Origin: Chloropicon primus
Taxonomy: Eukaryota > Chlorophyta > Chloropicophyceae > Chloropicales > Chloropicaceae
Direction of reading: 5' to 3'
Length of the DNA: 64,000 nt
NCBI GenBank assembly: GCA_023205875.1
Contig: CP060766.1
Coordinates: 124,001 to 188,000 of the forward strand
Position 1 is the first letter of the stretch. Each line of letters begins with the position of its first letter. Below, in pieces: positions 28,072 through 36,282 of this stretch. The position numbers were made by a program, and so were the translations under genes. Below the pieces are notes generated by a model. That model was not told the origin of the DNA. It ran no database searches and saw only the letters and a program-made list of their open reading frames with translations.

Positions 28072-29994
28072 TCACGTGACGATGACGGTGCCCTTCATGC
28101 CGGCGTACAAGTGCGGCGTGCAGTAGTACGTGTACGTTCCAGGAACTGTGAAGGTCGTGGAAACGTTCTGGCCGATGGTGGAGAAGAGCATTGGGTGGGA
28201 CAGGGCCTCCGCGTCCACACCCTCGGGCACAGTTTCGAAGACGACGTCGTGAGGAATGCCATCAACGTTGGTCCAAGTCACCGTGTCGCCCTGGGAGACG
28301 GTCACCTCCGCGGGGTCGTAGATGAGCTGTCCCGGTGGGTTGGATCCAATGTCCACGGAGACGGTGGCGCCCGCTGGGGCCGGGGCCGAAGCTGGAGCGT
28401 CGTCCTCCTCGTCCTCCTCATCCTCCTCGTCGTCCTCGTCCTTCGCGTCCTCGGAGGCAGAAGCCGCAGGGTCTTCGGCGCTGGGAACGCCCGAGTCCTC
28501 CAGCTCAACACCAGGAGCAACCTCTGCAACGTCGGGCGTCCCTTCGGAAAGGCCGCCAGGCGGGGTGATCGCGTCCACCGGGTTCGGATCCTCGCTCATC
28601 TGCATCAGCTTGCGGCGCCCGTCGTCGCTGCTGGCGGGCTCCTCCTCCTCCTCCTCGGTGGCGGCGATGGTGTCGTTCGCCATCTCCGTCGTGGCGTTCA
28701 TGGTGGCGTTCATCGCATCGGTCGCGTTGCCGTCATCCACCACCATCGCCGGGGGCGCAGACTCCACCAGGTCCCCCTCGGGGCCCGCCTCAAAGTCCAC
28801 GCCGGACGCGGGAAAGGGGGCGTTCTCGAACGCGGGGGCGTCCGCCTCCAGCTCCGCGAGGTCCGTGAGGTCCACGTTGGGCGGGATCTTCTCCAGCTGG
28901 GGGAGGAGGCCCTCCGCGAGATCGGTGAGATCCGGCTGGCCGTCGTCGTCCGACTGGAGGAGCTTCCTCAGCAGCCTGCGGCCGTCGTCGCTGCTGGCGG
29001 GCTCCTCCTCCAAATCGTCGCAGCCAACCGTCTCGGGGTTGTCCTGGCAGTAGGCCTCCTCACTCACGCCCTCGACGCAAGCCATGCATTGGGCAGTCAG
29101 CGCCTTGCAGCAAGGTACGGGGATGGTGTCGTTCGCCACCTCCGTGTCGTTGCCGCCGGTGCGGTTGTTGATCCTCTCAGTGGTATTCGACACAAAGTCG
29201 TTGACTCGCTCCACGCCCTCCTGAATGGTGTCGTTGGCCCTGCCGACGAAGTCCTCGGTCCTGTTCACGAACGTCTGAGCGGTCTCGTTGAGCCTGTCTC
29301 CGAGGTTGCCCAAGAACTCGCTCGTCCTGTCGACGGCCTGCTGACCGATTCTTTGGGCGCCTTCCACGATGTTGTTGACCGCGCTCTCCAGACCGTCGAA
29401 CTGCTGGAGCTTGCGCCGCCCATCATCGGAACTTTCGTCATCGTCGTCGTCGTCATCGTCGTCGTCGTCGTCATCATCGTCGTCGTCACAGCCAACTTCC
29501 TGAGGATTTCCCTCGCAGAACTCCTCGATGCTCACGCCATTACTGCAAGCGAGACACTCCGCGGTGGCGGCCATGCAGCAAGGCACCGGGGCATCCTCCG
29601 CCCCAATGGTGTCGTTCGCCACCTCCGTGTCGTTGCCGCCGGTGCGGTTGTTGAACCTGTCCGTCACGTTCGACACAAAGTCGTTGACTCGCTCCACGCC
29701 CTCCTGAATGGTGTCGTTGGCCCTGCCGACGAAATCCTCGGTCCTGTTCACGAACCTCTCCGCGGTGCTGTTGAGCCTGTCCCCGAGGTTGCCCACGAAC
29801 TCGTTCGTCCTGTCGACGGCCTCCTGACCGATCCTCTGGGCGCCGTCCACGATGTTGCCCACCGCGTTCTCCAGACCGTCGAACTGCTGGAGCCTCCTGG
29901 CCTCCCTTCCCTCCGCGACCGCCGCCGAGCAGCCCAGGACCAACAGGGCAACCAGGGCCACCACCCCCACCACCTTTCTCTTCGCAAGCATCAT
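28072..29994 (-). CDS. Modular secreted DDGRR protein C ending in a plastocyanin domain
   Basis: A 640-residue single-exon protein. After a signal peptide (VVGVVALVALLVLGCSAAVA) come two units of about 150 residues. Each has an amphipathic helical repeat (GQEAVDRTNEFVGNLGDRLN), a glycosylated NDTEVANDTI tract and a Cys motif (PCCMAATAECLACSNG; PCCKALTAQCMACVEG). Then comes one copy of the protein A cassette (SSDDGRRLLRKLLQSDDD) and an acidic linker. The last 99 residues form a type I copper domain: GIPHDVVFE, GVDAEALSHP and TYYCTPHLYAGMKG, with ligands H582, C625, H628 and M633 in plastocyanin spacing. A secreted or wall-bound electron carrier is likely; it has no bipartite lumen leader. The start is the first ATG (29994). 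Confidence 0.8.
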   Translation of the reverse strand: MMLAKRKVVGVVALVALLVLGCSAAVAEGREARRLQQFDGLENAVGNIVDGAQRIGQEAVDRTNEFVGNLGDRLNSTAERFVNRTEDFVGRANDTIQEGVERVNDFVSNVTDRFNNRTGGNDTEVANDTIGAEDAPVPCCMAATAECLACSNGVSIEEFCEGNPQEVGCDDDDDDDDDDDDDDDDDESSDDGRRKLQQFDGLESAVNNIVEGAQRIGQQAVDRTSEFLGNLGDRLNETAQTFVNRTEDFVGRANDTIQEGVERVNDFVSNTTERINNRTGGNDTEVANDTIPVPCCKALTAQCMACVEGVSEEAYCQDNPETVGCDDLEEEPASSDDGRRLLRKLLQSDDDGQPDLTDLAEGLLPQLEKIPPNVDLTDLAELEADAPAFENAPFPASGVDFEAGPEGDLVESAPPAMVVDDGNATDAMNATMNATTEMANDTIAATEEEEEEPASSDDGRRKLMQMSEDPNPVDAITPPGGLSEGTPDVAEVAPGVELEDSGVPSAEDPAASASEDAKDEDDEEDEEDEEDDAPASAPAPAGATVSVDIGSNPPGQLIYDPAEVTVSQGDTVTWTNVDGIPHDVVFETVPEGVDAEALSHPMLFSTIGQNVSTTFTVPGTYTYYCTPHLYAGMKGTVIVT

Positions 29995-30561
29995 CACTCC
30001 AAAACCCCTCAAGAAAAAATCAAACGCACGAGAGGAATTGCCTCGGTCGCGCGAAGATCCTCAATCAATGCGATGCGCGCTTGCTCCCTCGCTCTCGCTC
30101 TCCCTCGCTCCCCTCTCAATCGACCGGGACCAGCAAACGTTACAGCCGTTACCCCAAACCCTCGAGTCAAAGCTCCCAACCTTGAAAAATTTCGGAGACC
30201 AAAATATCTACCAGGGGAGACCAAGACGACCAAGGGGATGGCGAAGAGTGTTCCTTTGCCGAGGGTTTGGGTGCTGGCATCGTTCAGCTGGGGGTATCAA
30301 TCCAGGGAGAGAGCGGAAGGACAATGCATTGCTTGCCTTGGCGTCGGCCGGGAATGGAAGGAACCGATTGTTGAAGGCATCACTCGCGAGACGAGATCGA
30401 TCGATCGCCTGGCTGTTGGCCGTGTATATAGAATGAACTTGTGAACTTGTGATTTAGGATTTGACTTGACTTGGTGTCTTGACTCTGTCCCGGTGCTCCT
30501 GGACTCGCCGCCCTCGTATCACAACCACGGCTGTCGGGTGATCTTGTTCCGGCTCCCTTGC
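29995..30561. other. Spacer between proteins C and D
   Basis: Contains GAGATCGATCGATCG (about 30393-30407), like other promoters here. No gene is seen. Confidence 0.45.
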
Positions 30562-31335
30562 TCAAAGACGCAACCTCCTGCGGCGTCCGCGGTAACTGGT
30601 GGACACAACCTCTCCGGTCTGGGAGTCGATGCCGCCGGGCACGGCCGTGGGCTCGAAGTTGGTGTAGACCTCTCTCGACTTGGGGCCGCCCTCGGTGCAA
30701 GCGCAGTCCTGGCTCCAGATGAGGCCCTTGGCCTCGCAGCTCGTCTGGTCGCTGGAGCAATCGCACTGGATGTTCGTCATGTTGTAGCAGCCCGAACCGT
30801 CCGGAATGGACTCGGTGAGCCCGCTGAAGGACGAGTTGGGTCCACTCGGCTCGCCCTCGACCTTGTCCACGGACTCCACGCAGTTGCCGTCGCCATCGAA
30901 AATCTGGACTCTGTCGGGGTCGTCCGTGCAGTTGGTGGTGACGCCTCCGGTGGCAGACCCGGTGACGACTGCAGTGGCGGTCTTCGTGGCGGTCTTCGTG
31001 GCCCCAACCGTCTTATCGACCACTCCGCCGCCACGCTTCTTTCCACCCTCCTCGTCCGAAGCTGCAGACACACAGAGAAAGAGAGAGAGAGAGGTTGTTA
31101 GGAACGCGGAAGGCGGGAGACCAAGGTGTGGGGCGAATCAACTCGGGAAGCGCGGCGCACCTGGGGCGGGGGCAATCGCATCGGGCGCGGAATCCAGGGT
31201 CGCGTTCGCCGAATCCAGGGTCCCATTCACCGCCGAAGCATTCGCTGGTGGCGGGTCGAGGAACTGGGCGTGCCCTCCTGCTGCTGCCAGGAGCAGGCCC
31301 ATGCACACCACAACCTTGATGCAATTCATTCTCAT
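30562..31335 (-). CDS. Small secreted Cys-containing protein D
   Basis: Not recognised. Two exons (31335-31161 and 31061-30562; phase-1 GTGCGC..GCAG intron of 99 bp) give 224 residues. Signal peptide: IKVVVCMGLLLAAAGGHAQ. A spacer repeats NAT/NGT sequons and Ala-Pro. The mature part has six or more Cys (NCTDDPD, GNCVES, GCYNMTNIQCDCSSDQTSC, SQDCACTEGG), and the basic end is SYRGRRRRLRL. That GRRRRLRL ending resembles the GRRKLRL end of protein B. A secreted role is inferred from the leader and disulfide-type Cys only. Confidence 0.7.
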
Positions 31336-31451
31336 CGCGTCTCGTGGACCTCTCCGTCAGTTGCTGTGCGTTAGCGTTAGCGTTAGTGTCAGGCAAACCC
31401 AGCGCCGGCTCTCCCTCGTCGTCGTCTGTGACTCCTTTGCCCAATGCCACG

Positions 31452-33158
31452 ACCCCCTCTCTCCAACAACCCGGCCGTTATTGTATTAAGGTCACGGATG
31501 TTTTGAGGTTAGGCCTGGAGATGTGGGGCCAGGAGGAAAGAGGAGCCAAGCGAGAAGAAGAGGTGAATCAATGAATAGGACAGGATCTATTTAATAACAT
31601 AAAGTGGGGGTTGGTCTTTCTTGGTTAGACGTCTGGAGAGCACCCGAAAATCTTCCCCTCAAGGGCGTTCTCCTTGGTTGGATTGACGTAGACAATGGGT
31701 ACTCCTCCGTAGTACTTTTCCGCGAGTTCCTTGGCGGCGTACGCGATGTAGTCCGTCTCGTTCGCTGGAAGTCTACGATATTGGGCCGTGGCCTCGGGCT
31801 GGTTGTTTTCGAGGAGTCCGTCAAGCACCTTGAAGAACCCGTTGCCGTAGGTGAAGAGAGCCTCAACTCCTCCGGGCGCGTTCGCCTCCAAGGGCAAGCT
31901 GAGCTCGTTCCACTGATTGCTCCCGGGACCCTTATCGTGCGGGTTTGGCCTGCTGTTCATCTCCACCTGAATGTCCAGCACTTTCATGAAGTCCTCGGGG
32001 CCAAAAGTACACTGCGCTGTCCACCGCAGCGGTCCAGCTTCAGGGTAGCACGTGCCACTCTCCACGCAGCTGTTGCTCCTGTCAACGCAAAGTGGATGTC
32101 CGAGAACTTCCAAGAAAGCTTGTTCGGCAGGGTTCCACGATCCCGCCTTCGAGAACACACCGTAGCTGCCCCGAATGGCTGTTGTCCACACGTCCGCTGG
32201 GCCAAAAGTGGAGCAGGCGTCCACCGAAGTCGCATCCTTTGGGGTGATGCCGGTCAAGTTCGTGGGAAGCGGGAAATACAAGTCCTCGCAGCTTACGTTC
32301 CCTCCCGCGCCCTGGGGCGCCCACCACTCGAACTGATCGAAGGGCTGCACGCCCTTGGTCTCATTCCCGTAGCCAAGGTTGTACCTCTTGACCCATTCGC
32401 TCACTTGGAACTCCCTGGTCGCGTTCCTCACACCGCTCTTCTTGTCGTCGAGGTAAGCCTCCAGCAGATCCAGCGTGTTCCTCTGGCCGACGTCAATGGC
32501 TGGCTTCAGAGGTCCGCAGCCAGGGTTGCCATCTGCATCGTGAAGGCGCCCAATACTCGCGCTGTCCGAGGGACTCGCACATAAAGGGCTCGCTCTTGGG
32601 TACGACGTATCGAAGACTACGCCGATCCTCTCAGGAAACATCGGAAACGGCTCAAAGAGGTCCTTCTCCACGATCTCCTTGACCCCGTCGGTGAGCCCGA
32701 CCCAAGAGGCTGCGATGTGGTCCATGCCCGGGAACTCGTCCGTGCAAGGGCCGTACACAGTTGGGTATCCCTTCGGCTGGCACATCTGGACCAGCAAGCC
32801 GTTACTCTGCATCCAATCCCGGAGCTTGTCCCTGGCCTCTGGCCCCGTCGACCCGCCAGCGTCGAAGCGATTCGACCCAACCAAGAACCTCTTGTTCAGC
32901 CGCTCCGCCATCTCCTCACACGAGCTCGCATTGCCTGGCGCCGCTGCCACCCCACACCCTACGAGGGTCAACCCCACCACAAAAAAAAACAAGCCCGCTC
33001 CCTTCATCGTCGTCGTCGTCGTCGTCGTTAAGTCGCCAGTAGTCGCCAGTCGCCGGCCGACCTCGTATTCTGTGGTGGGCAAAGAAGCGTGAGCGAGCCT
33101 CACCCCCGTCAGTCAGCAGTCTCGAGCCTCGTCGTCATGTTCCGTGACCATGATCTCG
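31452..33158. repeat. 1,707-bp tandem duplication, copy 1
   Basis: Unit starting CCCCCTCTCTCCAACAACCC, repeated directly head-to-tail at 33159-34865 without gap. It carries one complete gene with its flanks. Inside the coding part I see a single difference (G at 32026, C at 33733). Confidence 0.93.
31625..33007 (-). CDS. Secreted protein of unknown function E1 (tandem copy 1)
   Basis: 460 residues with a signal peptide (GAGLFFFVVGLTLVGCGVAAA). The mature part has about a dozen Cys, several N-glycosylation sequons (NAS, NAT, NET, NVS, NLT) and aromatic patches (FDQFEWWAPQG, YGGVPIVYVNP). No catalytic motif or known domain was recognised. Length and Cys content fit an extracellular globular protein. 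The first ATG (33007) starts the signal peptide. This copy has Arg in PLRWTAQC, where E2 has Gly. Confidence 0.75.
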   Translation of the reverse strand: MKGAGLFFFVVGLTLVGCGVAAAPGNASSCEEMAERLNKRFLVGSNRFDAGGSTGPEARDKLRDWMQSNGLLVQMCQPKGYPTVYGPCTDEFPGMDHIAASWVGLTDGVKEIVEKDLFEPFPMFPERIGVVFDTSYPRASPLCASPSDSASIGRLHDADGNPGCGPLKPAIDVGQRNTLDLLEAYLDDKKSGVRNATREFQVSEWVKRYNLGYGNETKGVQPFDQFEWWAPQGAGGNVSCEDLYFPLPTNLTGITPKDATSVDACSTFGPADVWTTAIRGSYGVFSKAGSWNPAEQAFLEVLGHPLCVDRSNSCVESGTCYPEAGPLRWTAQCTFGPEDFMKVLDIQVEMNSRPNPHDKGPGSNQWNELSLPLEANAPGGVEALFTYGNGFFKVLDGLLENNQPEATAQYRRLPANETDYIAYAAKELAEKYYGGVPIVYVNPTKENALEGKIFGCSPDV

Positions 33159-34865
33159 GCCCCCTCTCTCCAACAACCCGGCCGTTATTGTATTAAGGTC
33201 ACGGATGTTTTGAGGTTAGGCCTGGAGATGTGGGGCCAGGAGGAAAGAGGAGCCAAGCGAGAAGAAGAGGTGAATCAATGAATAGGACAGGATCTATTTA
33301 ATAACATAAAGTGGGGGTTGGTCTTTCTTGGTTAGACGTCTGGAGAGCACCCGAAAATCTTCCCCTCAAGGGCGTTCTCCTTGGTTGGATTGACGTAGAC
33401 AATGGGTACTCCTCCGTAGTACTTTTCCGCGAGTTCCTTGGCGGCGTACGCGATGTAGTCCGTCTCGTTCGCTGGAAGTCTACGATATTGGGCCGTGGCC
33501 TCGGGCTGGTTGTTTTCGAGGAGTCCGTCAAGCACCTTGAAGAACCCGTTGCCGTAGGTGAAGAGAGCCTCAACTCCTCCGGGCGCGTTCGCCTCCAAGG
33601 GCAAGCTGAGCTCGTTCCACTGATTGCTCCCGGGACCCTTATCGTGCGGGTTTGGCCTGCTGTTCATCTCCACCTGAATGTCCAGCACTTTCATGAAGTC
33701 CTCGGGGCCAAAAGTACACTGCGCTGTCCACCCCAGCGGTCCAGCTTCAGGGTAGCACGTGCCACTCTCCACGCAGCTGTTGCTCCTGTCAACGCAAAGT
33801 GGATGTCCGAGAACTTCCAAGAAAGCTTGTTCGGCAGGGTTCCACGATCCCGCCTTCGAGAACACACCGTAGCTGCCCCGAATGGCTGTTGTCCACACGT
33901 CCGCTGGGCCAAAAGTGGAGCAGGCGTCCACCGAAGTCGCATCCTTTGGGGTGATGCCGGTCAAGTTCGTGGGAAGCGGGAAATACAAGTCCTCGCAGCT
34001 TACGTTCCCTCCCGCGCCCTGGGGCGCCCACCACTCGAACTGATCGAAGGGCTGCACGCCCTTGGTCTCATTCCCGTAGCCAAGGTTGTACCTCTTGACC
34101 CATTCGCTCACTTGGAACTCCCTGGTCGCGTTCCTCACACCGCTCTTCTTGTCGTCGAGGTAAGCCTCCAGCAGATCCAGCGTGTTCCTCTGGCCGACGT
34201 CAATGGCTGGCTTCAGAGGTCCGCAGCCAGGGTTGCCATCTGCATCGTGAAGGCGCCCAATACTCGCGCTGTCCGAGGGACTCGCACATAAAGGGCTCGC
34301 TCTTGGGTACGACGTATCGAAGACTACGCCGATCCTCTCAGGAAACATCGGAAACGGCTCAAAGAGGTCCTTCTCCACGATCTCCTTGACCCCGTCGGTG
34401 AGCCCGACCCAAGAGGCTGCGATGTGGTCCATGCCCGGGAACTCGTCCGTGCAAGGGCCGTACACAGTTGGGTATCCCTTCGGCTGGCACATCTGGACCA
34501 GCAAGCCGTTACTCTGCATCCAATCCCGGAGCTTGTCCCTGGCCTCTGGCCCCGTCGACCCGCCAGCGTCGAAGCGATTCGACCCAACCAAGAACCTCTT
34601 GTTCAGCCGCTCCGCCATCTCCTCACACGAGCTCGCATTGCCTGGCGCCGCTGCCACCCCACACCCTACGAGGGTCAACCCCACCACAAAAAAAAACAAG
34701 CCCGCTCCCTTCATCGTCGTCGTCGTCGTCGTCGTTAAGTCGCCAGTAGTCGCCAGTCGCCGGCCGACCTCGTATTCTGTGGTGGGCAAAGAAGCGTGAG
34801 CGAGCCTCACCCCCGTCAGTCAGCAGTCTCGAGCCTCGTCGTCATGTTCCGTGACCATGATCTCG
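33159..34865. repeat. 1,707-bp tandem duplication, copy 2
   Basis: Second head-to-tail copy, ending GACCATGATCTCGG just as copy 1 does. All internal landmarks are shifted by exactly 1,707 bp, so there are no indels between copies in the coding region. Confidence 0.93.
33332..34714 (-). CDS. Secreted protein of unknown function E2 (tandem copy 2)
   Basis: 460-residue twin of E1, identical but for one residue (Gly in PLGWTAQC). Either a very recent duplication, ongoing gene conversion or an assembly artefact. Because the unit includes upstream and downstream flanks, both copies should have the same promoter. Confidence 0.75.
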   Translation of the reverse strand: MKGAGLFFFVVGLTLVGCGVAAAPGNASSCEEMAERLNKRFLVGSNRFDAGGSTGPEARDKLRDWMQSNGLLVQMCQPKGYPTVYGPCTDEFPGMDHIAASWVGLTDGVKEIVEKDLFEPFPMFPERIGVVFDTSYPRASPLCASPSDSASIGRLHDADGNPGCGPLKPAIDVGQRNTLDLLEAYLDDKKSGVRNATREFQVSEWVKRYNLGYGNETKGVQPFDQFEWWAPQGAGGNVSCEDLYFPLPTNLTGITPKDATSVDACSTFGPADVWTTAIRGSYGVFSKAGSWNPAEQAFLEVLGHPLCVDRSNSCVESGTCYPEAGPLGWTAQCTFGPEDFMKVLDIQVEMNSRPNPHDKGPGSNQWNELSLPLEANAPGGVEALFTYGNGFFKVLDGLLENNQPEATAQYRRLPANETDYIAYAAKELAEKYYGGVPIVYVNPTKENALEGKIFGCSPDV

Positions 34866-35027
34866 GCCTGGCATCTCCGCCTCCTCTTATCACATCACAA
34901 TGACAATGAAAATTGCGAAAAAATTGCTGGTCAAGGACGAAAGGGGTCATCGTCATGTGTCAGGCATGTGAGCATGTGATTAAGAAGAATTATTCGCCGC
35001 GAGCCACTCGGTGATGTGCCCCGCTAC

Positions 35028-35845
35028 CTATTCACATTTTAACTCGTCCAAAGGGCAAGGCGGGTCCTGACTTCGAGCCCACTGCAGAACATCAAGGTGA
35101 CCTCCAAGAGCTGCCTCAGAACAAGTCCTCGAGTCCCAAGGGCAAGGCGGGTCCTGACTTCAAGCCCACTGCAGAACATCGAGGTGACCTCCTGCAGCTG
35201 CATTAGAACAAGTCCTCTCGTCCCAATCACAAGGTGGGTCCTGACTTCGAGCCCACTGCAGAACATCAAGGTGACCTCCTTCAGCTGCAGCAGAACAAGT
35301 CTTCTCGTCCCAAGGGCAAGGCGGATCCTGGCTCTGAAGCCACTTCAGAACGTCAATGTGACCTCCTGCAGCAGCTCCTGCAGCTGCTACTACCCCGTAG
35401 TCCCAGTTCCAGGTACCCAAAGGGATCCCTTGGCTCCTCAACCACTTCATCACCTTGATGCTGCCCTGGAAAGCGGCGAGACACAGCAGGTCAGAGTCGT
35501 ACAAGTGGTCGTCGTACTGTCCAGATCTCCAGCATTCAGTACTCCCTTCTTCCTTTCAAACGACTGAAACACCCACTGGAACCAACCCATGCTGAAGCGA
35601 GGCATCTGCTTGAGCAACGTTTTCTGTGCCAAGTTCGTCCTCAAAGTAAGAGCCTTCTTCTTCTCCTTGGGGCTCGCCGCCGTCACCGTCTCCAGGAACG
35701 TCTTGCAGGTCAACCCAAAAGCGATCCGGTCGTACTCATCCAGATGCTTCGCGACCACGAACCAAACCTCGTCCGGGAGTCTTCCGAATCCAGTAGTGGC
35801 TGCCTCCACCCTCTCCAGCGCTGCCTGCTGGAGGTTGAACAACAT
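35028..35845 (-). pseudogene. Decayed F-box/ankyrin-repeat gene
   Basis: Relative of the gene at 15645-16661. An F-box-like start, LPDEVWFVVAKHLDEYDRIAFGL, and the linker WFQWVFQS are in one frame. After GDLDS (about 35525) the match continues in another frame (YDSDLLCLAAFQGS). Ankyrin units of the form GGHLDVLQWARSQDPPCPWD then repeat every 29 residues (87 bp). A TGA replaces the CGA of the other repeats at about 35160, and two more repeat units lie beyond it. So there is at least one frameshift and one nonsense change; sequencing error or an unusual intron cannot be excluded. Confidence 0.7.
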
Positions 35846-36282
35846 GTTCACAACATCTCCCTACTTCATCCTCATCAGCGCTTCCGTCGCCTCCTCCTTC
35901 GACTTCCTCACCCAGGACTTCCAGGGAAGCTTGTCCTCTTCGTCCTCGTCCTCTCTCCTCCTGTTCCCCCTTCCCCGCCCCTGCCTCGCCGTCCTCTCAT
36001 GCCTATGCCTCTCTCTTCCTTCACTCGTCCTGGTCGTCCTCCTTCTCTGGCAGTCCAATCCTCACCACTGACTCGCTTCCTTCAAGCGACGGCTCTTTCG
36101 AAAGAGCAAGACAAGACGCTTCCGCCTGTCCAATCCCTTTCCTCGTCATCGTCCCCCCTCCCGCTTCACTGCGTCGTCCTCCTCGAGGTGTCCGTCAGGT
36201 CGTGAAGCGCGGGAAGCAGTTGGTCAGAGGGTTGTGTCGATCGAGAGGAGAGGAGAGGAGAGGAGAGGAGTGAGGGAGGAGG
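35846..36282. promoter_or_regulatory. Divergent spacer upstream of eIF2D
   Basis: Holds a CTTTCGAAAG palindrome and a GAGAG pentamer run (about 36243-36270) just before the eIF2D start. No gene is seen. Confidence 0.5.
36095..36104. promoter_or_regulatory. CTTTCGAAAG palindrome, eIF2D promoter
   Basis: Exact motif 179 bp upstream of the eIF2D ATG and 250 bp from the decayed ankyrin gene's start. Confidence 0.45.

Noticed and set aside
27844-30444. 866-codon open frame on the + strand opposite protein C
   Set aside because: It mirrors the repetitive, GC-rich coding strand. Its translation is an Arg/Val/His-rich shadow without signal peptide or domain, while the reverse strand encodes a signal peptide and a plastocyanin domain.
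35500-35560. A 26-bp intron rescuing the frame of the ankyrin pseudogene
   Set aside because: GTACTG..ACAG would fit GT-AG, but 26 bp is far shorter than any other intron here, and the later TGA would still truncate the repeats.
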